Assembly: GCF_000715075.1 (NCBI RefSeq)
Contig: NC_134084.1
Location: 103,086,411-103,150,410 of the forward strand
Length of the DNA stretch: 64,000 bases
Reading direction: 5' to 3'
Source of the DNA: Nicotiana tabacum
Lineage: Eukaryota; Streptophyta; Magnoliopsida; Solanales; Solanaceae
Shown here: positions 35,382 to 46,850 of the stretch, piece by piece
How positions within the stretch are numbered: the first letter of the stretch is position 1
Layout of the letters: the number at the start of each line of letters is the position of its first letter
Program-made: the position numbers and the translations under genes
Notes under the pieces: model-generated
Seen by the model: the letters and a program-made list of their open reading frames with translations, nothing else
The model's database searches: none
Told to the model about the DNA's origin: nothing

Positions 35382-36354
35382 ATAGATAATATTCAAAATT
35401 ACAAAAGTATAAGATATTATTACATTGTTTATATTAATATCGTCATTGTTCGAAACAATTCCTATATAATAGATGAAATCTGAATCTGCATGCACTTTGC
35501 TATACAATTTCTCATGTAATGCTACAAACATTAAAATTACTTAAACTTATGTGCTTTGCTGATTATTTTTCAGGGAAAAAAGTTTTTGCAAACAAATTTG
35601 GCATTTAAAAATTTGAAGGGTCATTTTTTAAAGTTTTATATAATATTCTATTATTATTACTACCATGATCTGTTGTCTCACAACTGTAATTAAATTTAGA
35701 AAGAAGTATTTAACAAAATAGGTACAAATTAGTTGACTTGAAGCAAAAACAAGTTCTTACTTTTCATTATGCTCAAACCTAATAAAATTGAAAAAAGAAA
35801 AAGAAAACTCAGATTCTAAGATTAAATAAATCCTATAAAAAAGTTCTTCTCTAAAATCCCAAGAGAAAAGTAGTACAACAGAGAGCCTAAAATCATGATA
35901 TCCTTTTAACTAGTAAATCACATTTTTTTTTGTGTAGATGGAAAATCGGATCTGAAATTGAAACACTCAAAGTAAAAGGAAAAAACTGATAAAGTAGTTC
36001 TTGGGGGAGAAGAGGGGGAGAAATTCGATCTGAAATTGGAACATTCAAGGTAGATGGAAAAAATTGATGAAGTAGTTCTTGGAAGAAGTTTAAATGAACA
36101 ATAACGACACGTACAAAAAAATTTATCATGAAATCGGAAATTTTGAAAAGAGATGGAAAGGAGATGAAGGAAAAATTTACCAACCTAGTTGAGTAGATGA
36201 ATCAAACTTACAAAAATCCTTCAAAATTATGCTGTTAAATAGAAGTAAAGGAGATAAAAGTGACTAGGAGCAAAGGAGATGAAAGTGACATAAAGGTCTA
36301 GAGTGTTGGGGCTTCATATGGATGCAAGGAAATAAAAGTGACAGTTTTAAAATA

Positions 36355-36412
<58 letters not shown>

Positions 36413-36979
36413 CTATTACAATTACAAATATACCCTTGATCGACCAACTTCTCATTTCTATATAATAGATTTTTTTTTCAAAAATATGTTCTTACTTTTT
36501 TATTGTGCTCAAACATAATAAAATTAAAAAAAAACTCAGATTCTAAGATAAAATAAACCCAATAATAAAGTTCTACCCTAAAATATCAAGAGAAAAGTAG
36601 TACAACAGAGAGCCTAAAATCATGATATACCTTTAACAAGTAGCATATCACACTTTCTGCATTGAGTAGACGGAAAATTGGATCTGAAATTGGAACACTC
36701 AAAGTAAATGAAAATAACTGATAAAGTAGTTCTTGGGGAAAAAAAGTGGGAGAAATTCGGATCTGAAATTGGAACATTTAAAGTAGATGAAAAAACTGAT
36801 AAATTAATTCTTGAAAGAAGTTTAAATGAATAATAACGGCACATACGAAGATTTTCATCATGAAATCGGAAATTTTGAAAAGAGTTGGAAAGGTAAGAAC
36901 ATATTTTTAAAATTGCATCTGAAATTGGAACACTCAAAGTAAATGAAAAAAACTGATAAAGTAGTTTTGGGGGGAAATA
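35382..36979. repeat. AT-rich region with a duplicated repeat unit
   Basis: No gene is visible. From about 35690 there are two related units (about 35690-36470 and 36480-36890) and the start of a third (36893-36979), continued at 46433 after element C. Each contains ACTCAGATTCTAAGAT, GAGAGCCTAAAATCATGATA and one or two copies of ATCTGAAATTGGAACACTCA followed by GATAAAGTAGTTCTTGG. Unit 1 ends with CGACCAACTTCTCATTTCTA just before 36480. The family was not recognised. 35382-35690 is AT-rich sequence in which I see nothing. Confidence 0.75.
36356..36407. repeat. (TA)n microsatellite
   Basis: An uninterrupted run of alternating T and A of about 52 bp lies within the first AT-rich unit. Confidence 0.95.
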
Positions 36980-37846
36980 TGTGACGGCCCGACTAGTTGT
37001 TTTGAGTATCTGCACTTCGCTTGGTATATAAAAGGGCTCGAGTATCTCCTCATGTTGTATTATGACTTGCATAAATCGTTGGTATTGGTTTTCAAGTTAT
37101 CCGGAAGCAATTTGGAAGAATGAACTTCAAGATTTAAGTTCTACGTTGGAAGAGTTGACCGAATTTGACTTTTTAGCATTTGACCTCGGAATGGAGTTTC
37201 GTCAGTTTCGTTAGCTTCGTTGGGTGATTTTGGACTTAGTAACGTATCCGGATTGTGATTTGAAGGTTCACAGCCGAATATGACTCGAAATGGCGAAAAT
37301 TGGATTTTTGGGAAGTTTGACCGGGAGTGGACTTTTTGATATCGGGGTCAAATTCCGATTCTGAAAGTTAGAACAGGTTCGTAATGTCAAATGTGACTTG
37401 TGTGCAAATTTTGAGGTCAATCGGAGGTGATTTGATAGGTTTCGGCATCGGTTGTGGAAGTTGAAGTTCAAAGTTCATTAATTTCGGCTTGAGGTGTGAT
37501 TCATCATTTTGAGGTTGCCGTGTGTGATTTGAAGCTTCGAGTAGGTTTGTCTTTTCATATAGAACTTGTCTACAAAGTTTGGTGCCATTCAGAGTTGATT
37601 TGATAGGGTTCAGATACTCGATTGTGATTCTAGAAGTTCTTCAAGTTTAAGTTTGACTTTCAAGCGTTTTGGCATCCGATTCGTGGTTTTAGAAGTTATT
37701 TTGATGATTTGAGCGCGTGAGCAAGTTCGTGTTGTATTTTTAGACTTGTGTGTATATTTGGTTTGGAGCCCCGAGGGCTCGAGTGAGTTTCAGATTGGTT
37801 TCGGAATAATTTTTCATAGTTTTTGATAGCTGGTACTAGTATCATC

Positions 37847-38093
37847 GCATTTGCGATGTATTGGTCGCAAATGCGACAACCGCAATTGCGAAGCAGCCAT
37901 CACATTTGCGAAGTTTGGGTTGCTGGGCAGAGTTTGCATTTGCGAAGGACTCCGCCGCATTTGCGAAACTCCTTCCTTTGCATTTGCGATGATTTTGTCG
38001 CAAATGCGACCTTAGCTGGAATCTGTCATGTTCGCAATTGCGATAGTTTTCCCGCATTTGCGAACTCCCTGTCGCAAATGCGACATCTCCAGC
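37847..38093. repeat. TCGCA-N2-TGCGA dyad cluster in the LTR of element C
   Basis: About ten copies of GCATTTGCGA or its reverse TCGCAAATGC in mixed orientation, several of them full dyads TCGCATTTGCGA or TCGCAAATGCGA, and two CGCAATTGCGA palindromes. The counterpart in the 3' LTR is at about 44693-44935. Some motifs are mutated at CpG (TCACATTTGCGA, GCATTTGTGA), as expected for methylated DNA. Confidence 0.85.
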
Positions 38094-39162
38094 CTGTTAA
38101 GTGCTGAGGATTCCGGGTTTTTGCTTCATTCTTCATATTTTTGAACCCTAGCTTCGAGGTGAGGCGATTTTGAGAGGGGATTTTCATGCCAAATCATTGA
38201 GTGAGTATCTTTAATCAATTTTCAATTAAATCTCATGATTTTATACAAGATTTAGCATCAAATTCATGGGGAAACTATAGAAAAATTTGGGGATTTTGTC
38301 AAAGTTTTGAAAAATAAAAATTTGAGATTTAGGAGTCGTATAAGACTCGGATTTGAAAAAAAAAATATATATTTGGACTCGTGGGGCTATGGGTAGTCAA
38401 GACCTACCTTTGGACCCGGGTTTTGACCAAGCTGGTCGGGGGTTTGACTTTTGTTGACTTTTTAGAAATTGAATGAAAATCATAGCTTTATTAATTGGAA
38501 TTATTTTTTCTTGCATTGTGTGGTATATTCAAGTCGTCATTGGCTAGATTGAATTGAGCGGAGGCGAATTTGTAGAGGAAAAGGCTAAGGTGAGTGTTGA
38601 GTTAGCCGAACCGAGGTAAGTGTTTTGCCTAGCTTTGTTGAGAAAATTTTCCTCCTATTTGCCATTGTTTGCTACATGCGGGGGTGATACATATATGAGA
38701 TGACGAGCGTATATGTATGTGCCAGGGTTAATCATGCTCGGGGGGTCGATTATGCTATATTTGTGTTTGTAGAATTTTGTGACATTCTGTTAAATGCCTT
38801 ACTTGACTCTTAGGTATTAAGGACATAATATTAAGTGGTAAGTATCAAGACTTAGTTTGTTGTAACTTGATAAAACTTGATGGAAATTGTAAGAATGCAT
38901 TAATGTGTCTAATCCGGCCATCTCTATGCGAAATCATTACTACATAGTAATAAGTGATATTTTTGAGATGCTAGACTCTATATTTGTGTTGCGGATTATT
39001 TATGAGATTTGTGAAAGTATTTGAATAATAAGGTTCTTAAGGGTTGTTGAACCATTGTTGACTTGGAAAGTTGTTATTGAGAATTGTTTGGAATATCCGT
39101 TAAAACACTCCCCTTGATATTATTTATGCTTTCTACCTTGCTTGTCCTTGTTTTATATATGC

Positions 39163-39560
39163 TTGGTAAGGAAGAGTGTAAAGCACGAAGGGTGATGCCG
39201 TTCCATTATTTATATATTATCATGTGAGGGAGAGTGTAAAGCGCGAAGGATGATGCCGTGCCACATTATTGAGAGTAAAAGCACGAAGGGTGATGTCGTG
39301 CCATATTATTGAGAGTAAAAGCACGAAGGGTGATGCCGTGGTACATTATTGAGAGTAAAAGCATGAAGGGTGATGCCGACCATATTATTGAGAGCAAAAC
39401 ACGAAGGGTGATGTCGTGCCACATCATTGAGAGTAAAAACACGAAGGGTGATGTCGTACCATATTATTGAGAGTAAAAGCACGGCGGTTGATGTCGTTCC
39501 ATATCATTTGAGAGTAAAACATGAAGGGTGATGTCGTGCCATTTCATTTATATTATTATG
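39163..39560. repeat. 40-bp LTR minisatellite with GCACGAAGGGTGATGYCGTGCC core
   Basis: About nine to ten copies of a 40-bp unit. Each has an AT-rich half (ATTATTGAGAGTAAA) and a core starting GCACGAAGGGTGAT with CGTGCC ten bases on. GCACG and CGTGC are complementary, so each core is a dyad. Two degenerate single copies occur further on at about 40158 and 40230 (and 45717, 45790 in the 3' LTR). The array is absent from the 3' LTR because of its deletion. Confidence 0.88.
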
Positions 39561-40875
39561 CTTGTATGTTATGGTGAGGTCATGGCATGAAGGGTGTTTC
39601 CGCGCAAGGACGAGGGACATGCATTATGATGTGATATCTGTTTTCCATGTATACATTTGTGCCCTTACCTTGAGCTGCTATTATTGTATTTACGTGTTTT
39701 GTGTAACTTGTTGTTATTGTCCTTTACTTGACCTTTATCTCAATTGTTGTTGCACTGTCCATGTCTTTTACTTGCTTAACTTGCGAATGTTGTGTCTACT
39801 TCCTAATTTTATAATTATACTCATGTTATATCTATTCTGTTGCGCTTTAGTCTAAGTTTTTCACCATGCTAGCCATTCATGCCCTCACTTGTTAACTTAC
39901 GAAGATCATGTGAGTCCGTCTTAATTGTTATAATTGTACTTAGGCCTCCAATATGCTAGTCAATTGAAGTTGATATTCCTTACTTTCCAGTTGTTGTTAT
40001 TACTCATGTGCCCTCCGTTTAGTTCTTTATTTGTTGCTCACACGTATATCCTTATCCACTGTTGTTACTTGCGTATTCCCTACTTTGTAATTCCTGTTAT
40101 TTTGTTTATGTCATATGGTTGGTTCTATTATATGTTTATTTGGAAGGATGAGTTGAACACACGAAGGGTGTTGCCGTGCTAGTTGAATTGTTACATAAAA
40201 AACTTATTTATACATGGTAAGGATGAGATACAAGCACGAAGGGTGTTATCGTGCCACGTGCCTTAATATTTTTGGATATACTTCTCGTACTAGGAAATAT
40301 CGTAAATATTCTACTATGACTCCTTTTTGTAATTGTGGATTATTTCGCCGAGTTGTATGTGATATTCTTATCTTTTATGCTTTGAACTGTTTTTACTGTT
40401 AAACTAATGTACATGTTATAATAATAAGCATCTTTTAACTCAAAACCTCGTCACTACTTTGACGAGGTTAGACAAAATACTTACCAGTATATGGGGTTGG
40501 TTGTACTGATACTTCACTTCTGCACGTCCCATGCAGATTTCGGAGCGGAACTGCTAGTGATATCGGGTGCTGATTCAGAAGATGTTCGTGCGTTTGGGTA
40601 TAGCTGCCACTTATCCTTGGTAGTTTAGATTATTGTTAATCTATTTATATAATCTCCAAACAGAACGTGTATTTATTTATATCAGTTTTAAAATTCCAAA
40701 TCTTAGGAGCTCATAACTTGTACTACCAGTTCTTGGATAAATTTGTGAAAGTTCAAATAAATTCTAACTTCCTTTTTTTTATAAGTTATTTGGTTTGTTT
40801 CTTTTGGTTAATTGGATAACCTAGCGGGTCAAGTTAGGTGCCATCACAACCAGAGATTTTTGGGTCGTGACAAGG

Positions 40876-40889
40876 TGGTATCAGAGCAC
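40876..40889 (+). other. Primer-binding site of element C
   Basis: TGGTATCAGAGCAC, identical to the initiator tRNA-Met PBS of element A, three bases after the LTR end. Confidence 0.9.
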
Positions 40890-43827
40890 TAGGTTTGTAG
40901 GTTCTACGAGTCATGAGCAAGTGTCTAGTAGAGTCCTGCGGATCAGTATGATGACGTCCATATCTATCCTCGGGAGGCTACAGGGCATTTAGGAAAAATT
41001 TCCCTTCCTTCTTTTCTTATTGTGCTGCTTTTCTTCAGCTTGAAATCTATGACTTTGACTCTTCCCGATCGCTTATATGTGATGTCGTGCGCTCAGTATT
41101 CGCTATGTGACGGCGATCGGTGATGTTGTATAAGGATTATGATGGGCTATGGCTGCTTGATTATCATCGCAATGTGCTGCCCGGCCTCAGAAGCAGATGC
41201 AATGTTAAATCTTCTAGTCGTTCGTTTGTGGTAGGAGGCAGGTTTATATGTCTGGTTGGTGAGCACAGATTTGGATAGACTGGTTGGTGGATAGGCTATT
41301 GTGATTAGGGTGAGTTCATGACCAGGTGTCGATTTGAGTATAATCGGTGGGCCATCTTCTGCATGATTAGCTTGGATCGTGTTGTCTTGTATGAAGTTTC
41401 CATTCAGTGGGGTGCATAGGTCATCATTTCAGAGCATTTGGGGAATGTTGCTTGGCTATTGCAATAATGAGTAAGCGTGTGGGCAGAATCTTCGGTGTGT
41501 TCTATGGCTTCAAGCTAAGTGGTGGAGGATGCTAATGACAATCAGATTGTAGGATCATGGGCCGTATCAGTTTTCGGACCGAGAGCTTTCATGGTTATTT
41601 CTTTGAATGGGCACCTGCTGGTGAAGCATGGGTTGCTCAATGAATATTAGCTGCATATTGGAGATTAGAATAAGATGAGTGGATTTAAGGACTTTTGAAA
41701 TTGTCTACGGAGCAGTGAATGGTAATCAGATTCGCGATATTTCCTTGTCAAGAAAGGTCTACAAGTCAATGTTGGGGTGATGCAAGAAATGGCTTCGGAT
41801 TTCCAGGAGGTTCCCTCAGGGCGGGCCTATTTGATTGAGTTGTTTTCGGGTTGGCAGTCTGCGTAACTCAGTTGAGTTAGAGGCGATTGGTTCTTATTCC
41901 TCGATTATGTGTTAATGAGTTCCAAAGAATTTATCATGGTTATGACCACGGTCGGAGCTGATGTTTTCTACAGGTATAGAGACTATATTGCATGTTGTGG
42001 TGTCTTCCTGGATTGAGTTAAATGAAAGATTCCCGGTTGATGAGGTGTTCAATTTGCTTATGGTTTAGTGTTGACTATGAGATTTTCGTAGTATTGCGAG
42101 TAGCATGTTATAGGCGATGCGCCATGAGGGGTTGAAATTTGCAGGTGTAAGGTTGCAAATAGTTTCGGAGGGAAGGATATGAGTTCTCGATGGCACCAAC
42201 GATTTCGGGTGTTTAAGGTTTTGCTGGCATTATGTGTTCTTATCAGAGTAGAGTTCGCTTGTTGGCAGGTGCCATGTGTTTTGGTTTACGGGTGTTTCTC
42301 CGTGAGTTGATGGAGTATGAATTACGCGTCAACTATTTGAGTAGTAGTGTTGATATTGGGTGTGAAAATTCTAGTATTCATGAGGCTCAGAGGTTGAATG
42401 TTCTTGTTGGCGGACTATCCCTTGATTGCGAGTTATGAAGGAATGAATAAGATTGGTTGATTAATAGTAGGTGTTATAGAATGGTTGCAACAGAATTTTG
42501 GAAGGTTTACTACATGTTAGAGGAAAATCGAAATTTGGTTTGGGGATTATTTTGAGCCTAATGAGAGTGTGTACTTTGTATCGGATCAGACCTATTTGTT
42601 TTGCGCAGTTGTTACCATGTGTATATCATCAGATGGAATGGATGTCATTCGTGCCTTGGTTTATGTCGTGTGTTTCTCTCTCATACTATGATGTGTTCTG
42701 AGGTTTACATGATTCTTCGCACGTATATTATGATTCAGTTTAGACTTCATGGAGATATGGGCGAGGTGGCCTTTGTGATGTTGATTTGCATATTGCACCA
42801 TAGTTTTGCTTGTCCTTCTCAGTATTGTTTGTTCCTAATGATTTTCCCCATAGTTATATTTTTATGCACTCTATTGTGCTTGATGCTGATGCACATGTGA
42901 TTAGTGAGCCGAGTATTATGGCTCGAAGGGTAACCTATGTGGATTGATATGATGGGATAGGGTTGCACGCCGCAACGGTAACGTGATGAAAAAATGACTC
43001 CTTATTTCTATTTGGTGTATTTTGCTTTCACTTTGTTGAGGATAGTTCATAGTAAAATGTTAAAATTTCCTTGCCTGCTTAACTTGCTTAGTAGTTTTCT
43101 TATTTATTTCTCTTACTGTTATTTGTTTTGTCTGAATTATTACTTGTTAGTATTCGGAACCGGGTTGTGTGTTGCTCCATATGTTTATTGTTGATACTTG
43201 TCGGTGTGACTGCTTGTATTGGCTAAGATGAGGTTTCTAGACCTGAGGTTTGCGCTGTTGTATTGGGACAAGGAAGGTTTGGAAGAATAACACTATGATT
43301 TGTTGAGGATTTGGACAATGGCCCTGGTCGGGCAAGCGAATTTCTTGGCTTATTAATCAAATGAGTGGTTAAGCGGTTATGCATTTTTCTTTCGTCAGCA
43401 GTAGGGGTATGAGGGTTTTGAACGAGGTTCTAATTAGTATGAGGTTTTCTACCGGCACCGGACTCGTGTTTGGGCAGTATTAGTGGTCATCAGTTCTTGT
43501 GGTAAGTGTCTAAGTGATAGGGTATATCATGTGATTACATCTTGTGTTATGATTGAGACTTGATACGGCTTGTTCAGACTTATACAGTGTGTGGCTGTGG
43601 GATTCGGGTCTTGCAATGAATTCTGAGTAGTAGAGATGGAGTTCTAAGATTTTAGGACCAAAGTTGAAATAAGGATCTCTAATGGTGTTGTGTTGGCGGG
43701 CTTATGTGGAGCAGGGTGACTTGGGATCACCCTCGGGTTTAAGCTTAGTAAGGTTACACCGCGATTGGATGGCTTTGGAATGACTCCTACACGTTCAAGG
43801 ACGAACGTGAGTTTAAGTGGTGGAGGA
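40890..43827 (+). mobile_element. Internal region of element C, apparently non-coding
   Basis: I searched for gag zinc knuckle, protease, YxDD and integrase motifs on both strands and saw none. The longest frames (for example 42601-42900) are short and hydrophobic, without family resemblance. The start (GAGCACTAGGTTTGTAGG, CTCGGGAGGCTACAGGGC) resembles the leader of element A. The end carries AGTGGTGGAGGA just before the 3' LTR, a plausible purine tract. Confidence 0.7.
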
Positions 43828-46427
43828 TGTGATGACCCGACTGGTCGTTTTGAGTATCTGCACTTCGCTTGGCATTTAAAAGGGCTCGAGTATCTCCACA
43901 TGATGTATTATGACTTGCATAAATCGTCGGTATTGGTTTTCAAATTATCCGAAAGCAATTTGGAAGAATGAACTTCAAGATTTAAGTTCTAAGTTGGAAG
44001 AGTTGATCAAGTTTGACTTTTTAGCATTTGACCTCGGAATGGAGTTTCGTCAGTTCCGTTAGCTTCGTTGGGTATTTTGGACTTAGGAGCATGTCCGGAT
44101 TGTGATTTGAAGGTTTGTAGTTGAATTTGACTCGCAATGGCGAAAGTTGGATTTTTGGGAAGTTTGACCGGGAGTGGACTTTTTGATATTGGGATCGGAT
44201 TCTGATTTCGGAAGTTTTAATAGGTCCATAATGTCAAATGTGACTTGTGTGCGAATTTTGAGGTCAATCGGAGGTGATTTGATAGGTTTTGGCATCGATT
44301 GTGGAAGTTGAAGATTAAAAGTTCATTGATTTCGACTTAAGGTGTGATTCATCGTTTCGAGGTTGCCATGTGTGATTTGAAGCTCTGAGTAGGTTCGTCT
44401 TGTCATATGGAACTTGTCTGCAAAGTTTGGCGCTATTCGGAGTTGATTTGGTAGGGTTCGGATGCTCGGTTGTGATTCTAGAAGTTCTTGAAGTTTAAGT
44501 TTGATTTTCATGCATTTTGGCATCCGATTCCTGGTTTTAGAAGTTATTTTGATGATTTGAGCGCACGAGCGAGTTCGTGTTATGTTTTTAGACTTGTGTG
44601 TATATTTGGTTTGGAGCCCCGAGGGCTCGGGGTGAGTTTTGGATTGGTTTCGAAATGATTATTCATAGTTTTTGATAGTTGGTACTGGTATCATCGCATT
44701 TGCGATGTATTGGTCGCAAATGCGATAGCCGCAATTGCGAAGCAGCCATCGCATTTGTGAAGTCTGGGCTGCTGGGCAGAGTTCGCATTTGCGAAGGACT
44801 CCGCCACATTTGCGAAACTCCTTCCTTCGTATTTGCGATGATTTTGTCGCAAATTTGACCTTAGCAGGAATCTGTCATGTTCACAATTGCGATAGTTTTC
44901 CCGCATTTGCGAACCCCCTATCTCAAATGCGACATCTGTAGCCTGTTAAGTGTTGAGAATTCCCGGCTTTTGCTTCATTCTTCATATTTTTGAACCCTAG
45001 CTTCGAGGTGAGGCGATTTTGAGAGGAGATTTTCATGCCAAATCATTGGGTAAGTATCTTTAATCAATTTTCAATTAAATTTTATGATTTTATACAAGAT
45101 TTAGCATCAAATTCATGGGAAAACTATGGAAAAATTTGGAGATTTTGTCTAAGTTTTGAAAAATAAAAATTTGAGATTTAAGAGTCGAATAAGATTCGGA
45201 TTTGAAAACAAAATACATATTTGGACTCGTGGGGCTATGGTTAGTCAAGACCTACCTTTGGACCCGGGTTTTGACCGAGCGGGCCCGGGGTTTGACTTTT
45301 GTTAACTTTTTAGAAATTGAATGAAAATCATAGCTTAACTTGCGAATGTCGTGTCTACTTCCTGCTTTTATAATTATACTCATGTTATATCTATTCTATT
45401 GCGCTTTAGTCTAAGTCTTTCACCATGCTAGTCATTCATGCCCTTACTTGTTAACTTGCGAAGATCATGTGAGTCCGTCTTAATTGTTATAATTGTACTT
45501 AGGCCTCCAATATGCTAGTCAATTGAAGTTGATATTCCTTGCTTTCCAGTTGTTGTTATTACTCATGTGCCCTCCGTTTAGTTCTTTATTTGTTGCCCAC
45601 ACGTATATCCTTGTCCACTGTTGTTACTTGCGTATTCTCTACTTTGTAATTTATGTTATTTTGTTTCTGTCATATGGTTGGTTCTATTGTACGTTTATTT
45701 GGAAGAATGAGTTGAACGCACGAAGGGTATTGCCGTGCTAGTTGAATTGTTACATAAAACTTATTTATACATGGTGAGGATGAGATAGAAGCACGAAGGG
45801 TGTTACCGTGCCACGTGACTTGATATTTTGGATATACTTCTCGTACCAGGAAATATCGTACATCTTCTACTATGGTTCCTTTTTGTAATTGTGGATTGTT
45901 TCGCCGAGTTGTATGTGATATTCTTATCTGTTATGCTTTGAACTGCTTTTACTGTTAAACTAATGTACAAGTTATAACAATAAGCATCTTTCAACTAAAA
46001 GCCTTGTCCCTACCTTGACGAGGTTAGACAAAATACTTACCAGTACATGGGGTCGGTTGTACTAATACTACACTTCTGCACGTTTCGTGCAGATTTTGGA
46101 GCGGAGTTGCTGGTGACGTCGGGTGCTGATTCGGAAGATGTTCGTGTGTTTGGATATAGCTGCCACTTGTCCTTGGTAGTTTAGATTATTGTTAATCTGT
46201 TTATGTAACCTCCAAACAGAACGTGTATTTATTTGTATCAGTTTTAAAATTTCAAATCTTAGGAGCTCATGACTTGTACTACCAGTTTTTGGGTAAATTT
46301 GTAAAAGTTCAAATAAATTCTAACTTCCTTTTTCTATAAGTTATTTGGCTTGTTTCTTTTGGTTAATTGGCTTACATAGCAGGTCAAGTTAGGTGACATC
46401 ACGACCAGTGGTTTTTGAATTGTGACA
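43828..46427 (+). mobile_element. 3' LTR of element C, 2.6 kb with internal deletion
   Basis: It starts TGTGATGACCCGACTGG and ends TTGTGACA. Collinear with the 5' LTR except for a gap at about 45333, where ATCATAGCTT is joined directly to AACTTGCGAATG. The lost segment includes the minisatellite. Confidence 0.88.
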
Positions 46428-46432
46428 AAATA

Positions 46433-46850
46433 AGTGGGAGAAATAACATCAAAGTAGATGGAAAAGCTGATAAAGTAGTTCTTGGAAAAAGTTTAAATAA
46501 ACAATAACAACACCTACGAAGATTTTTAGTATGAAATTGGAAAATTTGAAAAGAGATGGAAAGGAGAAGGGAAAAATTTATCAACCTAGTTGAGTAGATG
46601 TATCAAACTTACAGAAATCTTTCAAAATTATGTTGTTAAAGGGGAGTAAAGGAGATGAAAGTGAGTGGGAGCAAAGGGATGAAAGTGACGGAAAATTCTA
46701 GGGTGTTGGAAATGAAAATGACAGTTTTAGAATAGTGTAGATATGTATGTATAAAATAAGAAAAAAAAATAACAGAGTATAATGGCAAGTATACATTTGG
46801 TCGACCAACTTCTCATTTCTATATAATAGAAAAAATTAGCTTAGGACCAA
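46433..46850. repeat. Third AT-rich unit, continuation after element C
   Basis: The sequence resumes the unit interrupted at 36979 (AGTGGGAGAAAT, then GATAAAGTAGTTCTTGG). It ends with CGACCAACTTCTCATTTCTA, the same end as the first unit near 36460. This supports insertion of element C into a pre-existing repeat. Confidence 0.78.

Larger units (their letters stand above)
36980..40872 (+). mobile_element. 5' LTR of element C, 3.9 kb
   Basis: It runs from TGTGACGGCCCGACTAG to GGGTCGTGACA. It contains the TCGCATTTGCGA cluster (37847-38093) and the 40-bp minisatellite (39163-39560). The 3' LTR matches it but lacks about 1.29 kb, corresponding to about 38490-39775. Confidence 0.88.
36980..46427 (+). 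mobile_element. Element C: LTR element with 3.9-kb LTR and no recognisable coding, TSD AAATA
   Basis: The element is bounded by TGTGACGGCCC (36980) and TTGTGACA (46427), with AAATA at 36975-36979 and 46428-46432. 5' LTR 36980-40872, Met-type PBS at 40876, internal region 40873-43827, purine-rich tract, 3' LTR 43828-46427. The 2.95-kb internal region has no frame with gag, RT or integrase motifs. It therefore resembles a large retrotransposon derivative (LARD) mobilised by a gypsy relative. Confidence 0.88.

Noticed and set aside
35893..37072. Repetitive hydrophobic protein on the minus strand
   Set aside because: Produced by AT-rich subrepeats; no start context, no domain, and the frame is cut by element C.
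37823..38107. Arginine/histidine-rich frames over the LTR dyad clusters (also 6027-6499, 33072-33441, 44691-44941)
   Set aside because: The apparent protein composition comes from repeated GCG/CGC motifs; frames are open on both strands and not conserved between the two LTRs.
42601..43194. Hydrophobic frames that could be small membrane proteins in element C
   Set aside because: Low-complexity T-rich sequence without a family motif or a copy in related elements that I can see.
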